Below are positions 16,004 to 24,787 of a stretch of DNA of 64,000 bases, in pieces. This DNA is from Lacipirellulaceae bacterium (GTDB lineage Bacteria; Planctomycetota; Planctomycetia; Pirellulales; Lacipirellulaceae), in the NCBI GenBank assembly GCA_040218535.1, contig JAVJRG010000012.1, positions 930,001 to 994,000 of the forward strand. The letters are read 5' to 3'. The position numbers and the translations under genes are program-made. The notes under the pieces were generated by a model that did no database searches, was not told the origin of the DNA, and saw only the letters and a program-made list of their open reading frames with translations. How positions within the stretch are numbered: the first letter of the stretch is position 1; each line of letters starts with the position of its first letter.

Positions 16004-17698
16004 CTACTGGGCTTTATGCCACTGCATTTTGGGCATGGGGAGCCGGATGATGAGGTCGTCGCCCTCGTCATAGAGCTCTGGTGGGTCGGCTTCGGTTTGC
16101 AGCCACTGCTCGCTGTCGAGCCATTCGCCCTTGTATACGCGGAACGGTGCGTCGTCGTTGTAGAAGTACGTGTTCGTGCCGTTGTCGTCGGTCTCGTTCT
16201 TGCCGACGCTATAGAGGAGGTAACCCTCGCCCACGCGGCGGTAGTTGAGCGGTGCAGCGGCGAAGAGGTCCGCGGGGACTTTTTCGAGAATGTCTGCGGT
16301 TAGTGGTTCGAGTGTTTTTGGGTATTCGCCGTATTGGAGTTTGTAGATGGCAAGTGCCGTGGCGACTTGGGCCAGTTCGAGTTGCATTTGGCTGCGGTCT
16401 TCGGCATGTGTTGCGGCGCTGACCGCGGGCAGGAACAGACTCAAGAGGATTTCGGTGACGGTACGCGAGCGTTGTGAGGTGCTGAAGATCGCCCCGAGGA
16501 TTTTTTTCGGTTTCCCGACTTGCAGGCCGCGCAGATCGTTGTTGATTTGGTCGAGGGCCGTTTGCCGCTGCTGATAGTCCTCGATTCGAGCTGCCTCAAC
16601 CAGCCGGTCGTACCAGTGATTGCAGATTTCGAGCATCAGGTTGGGATTGAGGGCTGCTTTGGCCGCGACTTGCTCGACCCCGTCGCCAATGCTGTCAGTG
16701 CCGCCGAGTCTGCCCGTGCAAAACCGGAGCGTGGTATCCAAGCAGAAAAAACGTTCACCGGTGTTGATGGCCTTGGCCATGTCCACTCTCGGCTTGAGTG
16801 CTGAGAGGTCTTGGGAAATTTGTTGTGCCAATGCTTCGGTAAGACCCTCGTGGCTGAGCAGATGATCGTGTGCGCGGTAGGCAATTCCTTGCAAGGCGAT
16901 CCCCACTAGTTTGTGAATGATTGTGGGGCCGTTGCCAACATGTTCGCCAAGTCTCAGGCAAGCGAATGTGTCGCCCCAGGCTCCTTCGAGATCACCCTCG
17001 CCCAGACGAAGTTGCGCGCGCGTCATCAAGGCGCGACCTGCTTCGCGCGAAGCCTGCACGCAAGGCAAGAGCAGGTAGATGAGCTCTTCCTCGGGATTCG
17101 TCAACGCAGAAATCGACGGCAGATAGAACTCTGGTTGCTTGCCGGCTTCGACTAGCCAGTCTAGTTGCTGCTGATGGTCAGCGACCCAATTAGCAAGTGG
17201 CGGACTATCGGTTTCCGCCCAGGGATAGGCTCTCGTCAGATCGAGGAACTCGTAAGCGGCTGATTCGGTGTGGAAGATCGGCTCGTCGTCCGACTCTCGG
17301 TCCCAGTGTTTGCTCGCTTTGTCCTTCGACAACCGGAATCCGATCGACTCCATCAGCTGGCCATCTTCCCGGGGCATGCTGAGGAAGGTGTCGAGCTTAA
17401 CGTCGTTGAGTCCGACCGCGTCACAGAGTAACGCGAAGTCAGCGAGCTTCATGTTCTCGCAGGGGCCCATCGCTCGCAGAAAAGGGACCGCCCCGTTGTT
17501 TTCGGGTATCACCCCTTCGCGCTGCATCTGGTCGAGGGCCAGCACGTAGTTCGGCAGGCCATCGGCGGCCAGCGGTTCGCTGATGTAGGTGGTCGTCCGG
17601 CCCAAGCGCACCTTGGCGTTGGGGCCGAAGAGTTGGTAGAGGAACCAGCCGAGGGCGAGCAGCAGGAAGATGCCGGTGTAGAGGAGTTTTTTCTTCAT
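16004..17698 (-). CDS. Large membrane-anchored protein of unknown function, paralogue 3 of 3
   Basis: A 564-residue paralogue of the two genes to its left and closest to paralogue 1: both begin MK.KLLY.GI...LGWFLYQ. and carry RLGRTTTYISEPLAADGLPN-like and NNGAVPFLRAMGP blocks. The anchor is residues 4-23. Later blocks are RVDMAKAINTGERFF, QVATALAIYKLQYGEYPKTL, YLLYSVGKNETDDNGTN and the end EGDDLIIRLPMPKMQW. The GEYP/YLLYS/NETDD portion looks like the C-terminal part of GspG-type pseudopilins. ATG 17696-17698 is well placed before the anchor. It is divergent from the DUF1559 prepilin-like gene at 17889, the only other secretion-type gene nearby. Molecular role unknown. Confidence 0.75.
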   Translation of the reverse strand: MKKKLLYTGIFLLLALGWFLYQLFGPNAKVRLGRTTTYISEPLAADGLPNYVLALDQMQREGVIPENNGAVPFLRAMGPCENMKLADFALLCDAVGLNDVKLDTFLSMPREDGQLMESIGFRLSKDKASKHWDRESDDEPIFHTESAAYEFLDLTRAYPWAETDSPPLANWVADHQQQLDWLVEAGKQPEFYLPSISALTNPEEELIYLLLPCVQASREAGRALMTRAQLRLGEGDLEGAWGDTFACLRLGEHVGNGPTIIHKLVGIALQGIAYRAHDHLLSHEGLTEALAQQISQDLSALKPRVDMAKAINTGERFFCLDTTLRFCTGRLGGTDSIGDGVEQVAAKAALNPNLMLEICNHWYDRLVEAARIEDYQQRQTALDQINNDLRGLQVGKPKKILGAIFSTSQRSRTVTEILLSLFLPAVSAATHAEDRSQMQLELAQVATALAIYKLQYGEYPKTLEPLTADILEKVPADLFAAAPLNYRRVGEGYLLYSVGKNETDDNGTNTYFYNDDAPFRVYKGEWLDSEQWLQTEADPPELYDEGDDLIIRLPMPKMQWHKAQ

Positions 17699-17888
17699 GG
17701 GTCAAATTTTGATAGGTGAGAAAAAGAGAATATGGTAGGCTTCTGGGGATTCTCGCTGACATTATTCATCGAGAGTGTGCGTCGGCAGATGCCCTAGTAG
17801 TCTCTTCGTTTGAGCGGCTTCGCAGCACTCGTAGATTCTTCTTTTCGCTATTCTCAAGTCATTCGATCACGCTTTTGCGGGTTTCACC

Positions 17889-18905
17889 ATGGAATACAGT
17901 TATACCTCGTCTCGGTCAGCCACGCGGTCCCGAGGTTTCACGCTCGTCGAGTTACTCGTGGTCATCGCCATTATTGGCGTGCTTGTTGGCTTGCTGCTAC
18001 CCGCCGTTCAGGCAGCACGCGAAGCGGCTCGGCGATCGCAGTGCATCAACAATTTGCACAATATGGCGCTGGCTGTGCAGACTTACGAAAGCTCCAAGGG
18101 GCATTTTCCAGAGAGCTATGGAGGCTTTGGCAGAAACACCCAGCAGGGCGAGATTCCCGCTGAAGATAACAATCTTGAGACGGGCGTAGGCTGGCAACTG
18201 ATGTTGCTTCCACAGTTGGAGCAGCAATCGCTTTTCGATCAGTTCGACAGTTTAGGAGCTCTAGAAGGTTTCTTTAATGCGCCTTCATCCAGCGGGCTCG
18301 GACTGCAACGCCAGGCAGTTCTTGATGCGGGGCTTCTGCAGACTCAATTGCCAACTTATATGTGTCCGTCTGATGCCTCGGTGCAGCAGCTATCGACCGA
18401 GCAATTTCAATGGGCGGGTAAAACTGTCGCTACAACTAGTTATAAGGGCAACTCCGGCAATCCTTGCCCGCCGGGAATCTTTGATTGTACGGAGCGAACG
18501 TATGAAGGAACAACAACTCGGTATGTGCCGCCTGGGATGCCCAGTTTGGGAGTTCTGTCGTACGCGGACTACCGGCAGCCAACCGAAGTTCGGATGATTG
18601 AAGATGGACTCTCGAATACGCTTCTCATCGGAGAAGACATTCCAGAGCACAACGATCACAGTACCGTCTTCTACGCGAATTCGAATTCATCCATTACCTC
18701 GACTCAGCTCAACTATCTTCCACAGCCCCCAACGCCTCGAGATTGGAGAATCGTACAGAGTTTCCGCAGCTATCATCCAGGGGGCGCGAACTTCGCAAAG
18801 TGTGACGCTTCGGTGACTTTTATCCCTGAGTCTATTGACATTGATGTTTATTGGTGGCTTTCAACTCGAGATGGCCATGAGGTACTGAACTCGACAAGTT
18901 TCTGA
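17889..18905 (+). CDS. DUF1559 prepilin-like protein
   Basis: A 338-residue member of the planctomycete-expanded DUF1559 family. A short basic leader is followed by the type IV prepilin cleavage and helix motif RGFTLVELLVVIAIIGVLVG (residues 16-35), then LLPAVQAAREAARRSQCINN, the family hallmark. The C-terminus has the expected SYHPGGANFAKCDASVTFI and a final RDGHEV segment (H-x9-DG type motif). The protein is probably processed by prepilin peptidase and displayed or assembled at the cell envelope; exact functions in this large family are unknown. A small lipoprotein gene follows 91 bases downstream, a common pairing in planctomycetes. ATG 17889 gives the normal leader length. Confidence 0.93.
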   Translation: MEYSYTSSRSATRSRGFTLVELLVVIAIIGVLVGLLLPAVQAAREAARRSQCINNLHNMALAVQTYESSKGHFPESYGGFGRNTQQGEIPAEDNNLETGVGWQLMLLPQLEQQSLFDQFDSLGALEGFFNAPSSSGLGLQRQAVLDAGLLQTQLPTYMCPSDASVQQLSTEQFQWAGKTVATTSYKGNSGNPCPPGIFDCTERTYEGTTTRYVPPGMPSLGVLSYADYRQPTEVRMIEDGLSNTLLIGEDIPEHNDHSTVFYANSNSSITSTQLNYLPQPPTPRDWRIVQSFRSYHPGGANFAKCDASVTFIPESIDIDVYWWLSTRDGHEVLNSTSF

Positions 18906-18996
18906 CCGTTGCGAGCCGCGGATTACGCTCGATATAACTAGCGTTGACAGTTTAACTCTTCACATTAGTCCGCTGACGATTGATTAATCACACTCT

Positions 18997-19437
18997 ATGA
19001 AGAATTCGAAAACCATTGATCGGTTAGTCGTCTGTTTGTTTGCAATGGCCGCCCTTTTGCAGGCCGGTTGTAATGATTTGCCTGCAACTGTCTCCGGCGT
19101 CGTTAGTGTCGGAGGAAACCCTATTCCGGATGGAAAAATCGGATTCTATCCGGTCGCAGGAGGACCGCCCGCCGTATCCAATATCGGACCAGATGGAAAA
19201 TACGAGGTTAGAACTGCTTCGCGTGATGGGTTGGCTACCGGAGAGTATCTTGTGAGCGTCACGAGTTACGATCAAGAAATCACGATGGGGATGTCGCAGC
19301 AAGAGGCGCTATCTCATAGCCGAGTGGCGTACAAATACACCTCGCGCAAAACAACCGACTTAAAGGCGAACATCGTAGACGGAGAAAACGATCTGCCGTT
19401 CGACTTAGAGCCCCCGCCAAAGAAGCCGAAGAAATAG
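18997..19437 (+). CDS. Small lipoprotein with carboxypeptidase-regulatory-like fold
   Basis: A 146-residue protein with a lipoprotein signal: hydrophobic LVVCLFAMAALLQAGC ending at the lipobox cysteine (residue 24), so it should be membrane-tethered. The body reads PATVSGVVSVGGNPIPDGKIGFYPV, then GPDGKYEVRT and GLATGEYLVSVTSYD, the pattern of planctomycete proteins annotated as carboxypeptidase-regulatory-like domain. The C-terminus is proline/lysine rich (EPPPKKPKK). It follows the DUF1559 gene on the same strand and may be co-transcribed. Its partner or ligand cannot be told from sequence. Confidence 0.8.
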   Translation: MKNSKTIDRLVVCLFAMAALLQAGCNDLPATVSGVVSVGGNPIPDGKIGFYPVAGGPPAVSNIGPDGKYEVRTASRDGLATGEYLVSVTSYDQEITMGMSQQEALSHSRVAYKYTSRKTTDLKANIVDGENDLPFDLEPPPKKPKK

Positions 19438-19475
19438 TTCGGTACGGCTCGCCTAAACAACTAGGTTAGGAAGCC

Positions 19476-22256
19476 CTACTCTTCTTCGCCGCTCGAATCT
19501 TCCGTCTCGCTAGGCGTAGCGACGGCATCGACTTCCTCGTCCGCCTCTTCCTTCGGCACGCGGACGATCGCCGCGAGTGAATCGTCGGCGTCGAGGGTCA
19601 TGAGGTTCACGCCTTGGGTGTTGCGGCCGATGACGTTGAAGTCGCTGACTTTGACACGCTGGATTTTGCCGCGGGCGGTCATCATGAGAAGCTCGTCGGT
19701 TTCGTCGACGCGGCAGATGCCGACGACTTGGCCATTGCGGTCGGTCGTTTTGATGTCGCGTAGGCCCTTGCCGCCACGGTTTTGGGTGCGGTAGCTATTG
19801 CTGCTGCTGATGTCGTCGTTACCCGTTACAGAATTGTCGCCTTCGGCACTATCTGCGTTCGGGCCGAAGTAGGTTCGCTTGCCAAAGCCTTTCTCAGTTG
19901 CGGTCAGCAGCGTGGCTTCCGGATCGGCAACCACCATGCCGGCGAGGTGATCGTCCTTGGCGAGATTGATGCCCTTCACGCCGCTGGAGTTACGACCCAT
20001 GGAGCGTGCATCGGTGGCGCGGAAGCGGATGGCCATTCCTTGAGCAGTCGCCAGTATCACCTCGTCGTCGGGACCGGTGACGACGACGTCCATCAGTTCG
20101 TCACCCTCTTTGAGTTTGATGGCGATGATGCCGGTTTTCTTGGGACGGCTATAGGCTTTGAGGTCGGTCTTTTTCACAAGACCGTTACGGGTGGCCATCA
20201 AGAGATGATGGTCTGGTCGGTCGAAGTCGCGGATTGCACGGCAGTCGGCGATCTTCTCTCCCTCATCTAGGTTCAACAGATTCACAATCGCCCGGCCTTT
20301 GCTGTCGCGCGACAGTTGCGGCAGGTTGTAAACCTTCTGCCAGTAAACTTTGCCGAGGTTCGTGAAGAACAACAAGTAGTGGTGTGTGCTCGTGACGAAT
20401 AGATGCTCGACCGGATCGTCCTCTTCGACCTTCGCGCCTTTGATGCCCTTGCCGCCACGTTTTTGAGCGGAGTAGACGCTGGCCGGGGTGCGTTTGATGT
20501 AGCCTTGGTGACTGATCGAGACGACCATTGTCTCCTCTTCGATCAAGTCCTCCATGTCGACATCGCCGATTTCCTCATGGTCGATTTCGGTGCGACGCTC
20601 GTCGGCGTGCTTGTTGATCAGCATCTCGCAGTCTTCACGAATCATGGTGAAGATGCGTTGCGGATCACCAAGAATGTCCACGTAATCGGCAATTTCGACG
20701 AGCAGCTTGTTGTGCTCGTCGGCAAGTTTTTCTTGCTCGAGGTTCACCAACTGGCCGAGCGTCATGCGCAGGATCGCATCCGCTTGCACGGGGGTAAGCG
20801 AATATTCCTCGGCGACACCGCGCTCTTCTTGAAACTGGGAGTATCCTTCGTCTCCCAAGGCACGCTTGAGCAGTGCGCCTGGGGTTTTGATTTGCATCAA
20901 CGCCTGCTTAGCTTCGGGCTGTGTTTTCGAGGCTCGGATGACGCGGATGACTTCGTCGATATTCGCATGAGCGAGCAGCAAGCCTTGAACGGTATGCTTC
21001 CGCTTGCGTGCCCGTGCGAGGAGGAATTGCGTGCGGCGGCGGATGACCGTGACGCGGTGGCGGAGAAACTCTTCGAGCATCTCCTTGAGCGAAAGCATCC
21101 GCGGCTTGCCATCGACCAGGGCGATCAGGATGATCGAGAACGTGTCTTGCAGTGGCGAGAACTTGTAGAGCTGGTTGAGGACGACATCGGGATCGGCATC
21201 ACGCTTCAGATCGATGACGATCCGGACTGGCTCTTTGAGATCGCTTTCGTCTCGAACGTCGGAAATGCCGACGATCTTGCCCTCGTTGGCGAGCGCGGCG
21301 ACTTTGAGCATCACCGCATCGCGTGATTGCTGGTAGGGAATTTCGTGTACGATGATTCGCGTCTTCTTACCCTTCTCTTCGGTACTAGTGCGGGCGCGGA
21401 CAGTCACGGTACTGCGGCCTGTTTGGTAGCCCTTCAGAATTCCGCTGCGGCCACAGATCATACCGCCGGTGGGAAAGTCAGGCCCGGGGATGATGTCCAT
21501 CAACTCAGGAACGGAAATTTCCGGGTTATCCATCAGGGCGATCACCCCACGGCAGACTTCACCCAAGTTATGCGGCGGGATGCTGGTCGCCATACCGACA
21601 GCGATACCGCCGGAGCCGTTGACTAGCAGGTTGGGGAATTTCGATGGAAGAACTGTCGGCTCGACGTTGCGTTCGTCGTAGGTGGGAACGAAGTCGACCG
21701 TGTCGAGTTTCAAATCGTCGAGCATGATCGACGCGATTTGCGACAGACGGGCCTCCGTGTATCGCATCGCCGCGGGAGGCAGGCCGGCGATCGAGCCAAA
21801 GTTGCCCTGTTTGTCGACCAGCACATGCCGCATATTCCACTCTTGGGCCATGCGAACCAAGGTCGGATAGATGACACTTTCACCGTGGGGGTGATAGTTA
21901 CCTGACGTGTCACCGGAGATCTTCGCACACTTCACCCGCCCTGCCCCAGGCGAGAGGTTGAGGTCGTTCATTGCGACCAAAATGCGCCGCTGCGAGGGCT
22001 TCAGTCCGTCGCGCACGTCGGGCAGTGCGCGTGAGACGATCACGCTCATCGCGTAGGTGAGGTAGCTGTCCTTGAGCTCGTCTTCGATCGGCAAGTCCAA
22101 CAGCCGCGCAGCGATGGCGGTGGACGGATCGAAGTTCGGCACGATGGGGTTGCCCTCAGCGTCGTTGCCGGGCGTGCCGTCGGGGTTGAGATTCGCCCCG
22201 TGGTCGGTGGGGTTGGAGTCTTCCGGATTGGTGTCGTTGGTATCGTCGTCCGCCAC
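19476..22256 (-). CDS. gyrA: DNA gyrase subunit A
   Basis: A 926-residue GyrA, which cuts and rejoins DNA while GyrB drives negative supercoiling with ATP. Catalytic tyrosine is Y166 in [13 protein letters not shown]. The quinolone region reads [19 protein letters not shown]: the E. coli S83 position is S127 and the D87 position is a proline (P131). The C-terminal beta-pinwheel has a GyrA-box variant QKRGGKG (598-604), favouring gyrase over topoisomerase IV. An acidic, low-complexity N-terminal extension of about 44 residues precedes the conserved core, and the C-terminus is a Glu-rich tail. The start is GTG at 22254-22256 with GAAGGA a few bases upstream on the coding strand. gyrB is not in the window. 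Confidence 0.95.
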   Translation of the reverse strand: MADDDTNDTNPEDSNPTDHGANLNPDGTPGNDAEGNPIVPNFDPSTAIAARLLDLPIEDELKDSYLTYAMSVIVSRALPDVRDGLKPSQRRILVAMNDLNLSPGAGRVKCAKISGDTSGNYHPHGESVIYPTLVRMAQEWNMRHVLVDKQGNFGSIAGLPPAAMRYTEARLSQIASIMLDDLKLDTVDFVPTYDERNVEPTVLPSKFPNLLVNGSGGIAVGMATSIPPHNLGEVCRGVIALMDNPEISVPELMDIIPGPDFPTGGMICGRSGILKGYQTGRSTVTVRARTSTEEKGKKTRIIVHEIPYQQSRDAVMLKVAALANEGKIVGISDVRDESDLKEPVRIVIDLKRDADPDVVLNQLYKFSPLQDTFSIILIALVDGKPRMLSLKEMLEEFLRHRVTVIRRRTQFLLARARKRKHTVQGLLLAHANIDEVIRVIRASKTQPEAKQALMQIKTPGALLKRALGDEGYSQFQEERGVAEEYSLTPVQADAILRMTLGQLVNLEQEKLADEHNKLLVEIADYVDILGDPQRIFTMIREDCEMLINKHADERRTEIDHEEIGDVDMEDLIEEETMVVSISHQGYIKRTPASVYSAQKRGGKGIKGAKVEEDDPVEHLFVTSTHHYLLFFTNLGKVYWQKVYNLPQLSRDSKGRAIVNLLNLDEGEKIADCRAIRDFDRPDHHLLMATRNGLVKKTDLKAYSRPKKTGIIAIKLKEGDELMDVVVTGPDDEVILATAQGMAIRFRATDARSMGRNSSGVKGINLAKDDHLAGMVVADPEATLLTATEKGFGKRTYFGPNADSAEGDNSVTGNDDISSSNSYRTQNRGGKGLRDIKTTDRNGQVVGICRVDETDELLMMTARGKIQRVKVSDFNVIGRNTQGVNLMTLDADDSLAAIVRVPKEEADEEVDAVATPSETEDSSGEEE

Positions 22257-22602
22257 GCGTGGGGTCCTTCGTTCGTGCTTTTTCGTGCAAAGATAGCGTA
22301 GGGAATTAGCTCCCGAGCAAGCACTTAACTTACCACTTTTCGAGCCACTCTGACACCGGTGCAGGCCGTTGAAATGACGCTGAAAAACAAGGTGTTTTCT
22401 TCACCGTTAGTGTCAAGCGTGAGGCGGTAGAAATAGTCCGCTGAAATGCGCGTCAAAGCCAGGGTTGCGATGGCGACTGGTGTAACGTCTGAGTCTGTTA
22501 ACCGCTTTGACAGAGAGAGACAATTTTCCATAAGCCGGCGTTGCCTGCCGCCGAGTGGGACAGACGATTGCGACCGAATCGGTCGCGAGGAGGAACAGAA
22601 AA
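22257..22602. other. Divergent gap between gyrA and the CARDB gene
   Basis: A 346-base region that must hold the promoters of gyrA (leftward) and the CARDB protein gene (rightward). Apart from the ribosome binding site at 22586-22593 I see no clear promoter, repeat or RNA gene. Open frames here have no recognisable content. Confidence 0.5.
22586..22593 (+). promoter_or_regulatory. Ribosome binding site deciding the CARDB gene start
   Basis: GAGGAGGA lies 9 bases before GTG 22603. It favours that start over an in-frame GTG at 22555, and the resulting protein begins directly with a normal signal peptide. Confidence 0.65.
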
Positions 22603-23475
22603 GTGAGAAGTTTACTAGTAGCTTTGGTTGGTATCGTTGCCTTGGTTGGCCCTGCTGTTGCGCAGGCTCAAAACCAGAAGCGATTCTCTCGGGCTCGTTT
22701 GCCAGAGGCCGTGAATGGGCGACAGTCGAAAAGCCTAAACCGGAACACAAAGGAAGTCACACAGGCACAGTCCTCTCAATTGCCAAAGGGGCAAGCGGCC
22801 AAAGCGAGCACGTCGACAGGACGGAACAACCCCAACGATCCACAGTTCCAACCGAAGCCTGACTTGGTTGCGCTCTATGTCATCGACCGAGGGAACACGG
22901 CGATCATTGCCGTTCAAAACCGCGGCAAAGTTAGGTCGAACGCGACAACTGCTCGCTTGGTGATCTCTTCACTGGGAGCGGCAGGGACAAAGGTTCGCAA
23001 CGTCAGCCTCGGTTCGCTTGAGCCTAATGGAACGAAACTGCTGCACGTGCGTGGACTGTTGTTGAGCCATGTCTCGATGTCCGTCCGAGTCGACGCTGCT
23101 GATAAGAATCAGGAATCGGATGAGACCAACAACTTGGCCTTCCATGTGGTCGAGGACCAGACGAATAACGGCCCGGACATGGCGATCACGAAGATCCAGT
23201 TCTTCTCAAAGCAGAAGGAAGTATGGGTGACAGTGCACAATTATGGCAAGAAGAAGGTCGACCGTTCAACTTTGCACTTAGAGAGCAAATTCGGACTGAA
23301 GCTCAACGAGCGGATGCGGCATACGATCAAAGACCTCAGACCGGGGACGCATCAGATCTATCGATTCTTCCCGAAACAGATGCAGCGAGGCATGCAGTTC
23401 GAGGCGATCGCCGACATCAATAACCATGTCCCTGAACAAAGCGAAGGGAACAATCGTCGTACGCAAACCTATTAG
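22603..23475 (+). CDS. Secreted CARDB-domain protein
   Basis: A 290-residue exported protein. From GTG 22603 it begins MRSLLVALVGIVALVGPAVA-QAQ, a clean Sec signal peptide. After a Q/S/K-rich linker it has two CARDB-like (cell adhesion related, bacterial) beta-sandwich repeats: the first runs from PDLVALYVIDRGN to SDETNN, the second from PDMAITKIQFFSKQKEVWV to EQSEGNN. Each repeat ends with the D/E-x-N-N loop common to this fold. CARDB domains are found in surface and secreted proteins; ligand and partners are unknown. It is transcribed alone; a strong hairpin follows the stop. Confidence 0.8.
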   Translation: MRSLLVALVGIVALVGPAVAQAQNQKRFSRARLPEAVNGRQSKSLNRNTKEVTQAQSSQLPKGQAAKASTSTGRNNPNDPQFQPKPDLVALYVIDRGNTAIIAVQNRGKVRSNATTARLVISSLGAAGTKVRNVSLGSLEPNGTKLLHVRGLLLSHVSMSVRVDAADKNQESDETNNLAFHVVEDQTNNGPDMAITKIQFFSKQKEVWVTVHNYGKKKVDRSTLHLESKFGLKLNERMRHTIKDLRPGTHQIYRFFPKQMQRGMQFEAIADINNHVPEQSEGNNRRTQTY

Positions 23476-23487
23476 TTGAGAATAAAC

Positions 23488-23529
23488 GTGCTCCCTACCC
23501 ACAGGTACCCTGGGGTAGGGGCACATTTT
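23488..23529. terminator. Hairpin terminator between convergent genes
   Basis: GTGCTCCCTACCCACAG pairs with CTGGGGTAGGGGCAC (to 23524) with a bulge and a 4-6 base loop, followed by ATTTTC. It lies 13 bases after the CARDB gene stop and about 30 before the end of the opposing binding-protein gene, so it may serve both. Confidence 0.65.
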
Positions 23530-23557
23530 CACGGTTTGTGCGTGGCGAGCCGAAGAG

Positions 23558-24640
23558 CTATGCCGCTTCGGATTCTTGCTTTGATTCAGCTGCTTTCGTC
23601 GCGGTTCCGTTCAGCCGCTTTTTGAGTTTTTCTCGGAAGCCTTCGACATCGTCTTTACCGATCGCCTGGGTCAAGACGTTGACCGCTCCACCGCCAACAA
23701 GGGGCAACTGGCTTTCGTGCCCGTTGTGTAAGGAGGCTAGCATTCGGACCGCTTCGTAGCCGTAGAGGTAAGGGTCTTGAGCAATGGTGGCGTGGATGTT
23801 GCCTTCGGCTACGCCGTCGAGAGTTTCTTCAGCAGCGTCGAAGGCGATGATCTTGAGCTCGCCGAGTTTGCCCGCCTCTTTGAGTGCTTGAAGCAATAAC
23901 GCTCCGTGATAGCCATTCATGCCGACGACGCAGTCAAGATCTGGGTTTTCTTCCAAAGCTTTGGCGAGGTTTTCCTTTGTCTTTGCCTCACTGCCTTCGT
24001 CAATGGCATACACAACGGTCTCCCAATTCGGCCCGTCGCCGTCGTTATCGACTTTTTGGTTAGCCTTCACTTCCGCTTCTTCGTAGCCGAGTTTCCGCTC
24101 CTTCGTGTTGCTTTTTGTTAGATTGGAAATGAAAACTGCCACTTTTCCCCCGTCGGGGACAGCTTCGCGGACCAACTTGTGAGCAATTCGCCCTGCGCGA
24201 AAGTTACTGGTGCCGACATAATAGAGGCGTTCTGATAGTGGAGCGTCTGAGTCGAACGTGACGACGTGCATTTTATCGGAGAGGCGATTGATTAGCCGGG
24301 TTTGAGAGTCCGCATCGAGCGGGCTCACTGCACAGCCGTCGATTTCGGAATCCTGCAGAGCAATCATAATGCGCATCTGCTCGTCGGCGCCCTCAGCCTG
24401 CGAGGGCATTTTCACCTCGAGCTCGACATTGTGCTCCTTGGCAGCGGCCTCGGCTCCCTTGGCGGTCAGTTTCCAAAAATCGTCAGAGCCGCCTGTAACA
24501 AACACGGCCCGGGTAGTCTTGTTTCCCTTGGCGATTGGATCGACCGTTACGGAACTGCGATACCAGGCCGCTGCTCCGATAGCAATAAGTGCCAAGAGTA
24601 TTAGCCCCCACTTGCCACCCGACGTTGTGTTTTCGGACAT
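23558..24640 (-). CDS. Sugar-type periplasmic substrate-binding protein (RbsB-like), orphan
   Basis: A 360-residue protein of the periplasmic binding protein type 1 class used for pentoses and other sugars. A membrane anchor/signal (GLILLALIAIGAAAWY, residues 12-27) is followed by TRAVFVTGGSDDFWKLTAKG, DGCAVSPLDADSQTRLINRL, HVVTFDSDAP and LGELKIIAFDAAEETLDGVA, the typical ligand-pocket and hinge pieces of RbsB relatives. The absence of a cysteine in the N-terminal segment suggests an uncleaved anchor or Sec signal instead of a lipoprotein. No ABC permease or ATPase gene is adjacent. A GH29 fucosidase lies 147 bases upstream on the same strand, so a role in binding released fucose or similar sugar is possible (inference). 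Confidence 0.85.
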   Translation of the reverse strand: MSENTTSGGKWGLILLALIAIGAAAWYRSSVTVDPIAKGNKTTRAVFVTGGSDDFWKLTAKGAEAAAKEHNVELEVKMPSQAEGADEQMRIMIALQDSEIDGCAVSPLDADSQTRLINRLSDKMHVVTFDSDAPLSERLYYVGTSNFRAGRIAHKLVREAVPDGGKVAVFISNLTKSNTKERKLGYEEAEVKANQKVDNDGDGPNWETVVYAIDEGSEAKTKENLAKALEENPDLDCVVGMNGYHGALLLQALKEAGKLGELKIIAFDAAEETLDGVAEGNIHATIAQDPYLYGYEAVRMLASLHNGHESQLPLVGGGAVNVLTQAIGKDDVEGFREKLKKRLNGTATKAAESKQESEAA

Positions 24641-24787
24641 CGCGATTCTCCTTGAAGAGGCAGAAGAGATTGAGAAGAGAGACTTATATCATGGGATGAA
24701 ACGGTCGTGGCAGCAAGCAACCGGCGCCGGAAACTTAAACAAGGCGAAATGAATCACTTCTCTTTCGATCTGAAACAAGGCATGTAA

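Noticed and set aside
12283-17698. Classing the three paralogues as true pseudopilins
   Set aside because: Only the C-terminal block is similar; the N-termini lack the G-F-T-L-x-E prepilin motif and the proteins are three to four times too long.
22446-22862. 138-codon plus-strand frame overlapping the CARDB gene
   Set aside because: The CARDB frame has a ribosome binding site, signal peptide and domain repeats; this frame has none.
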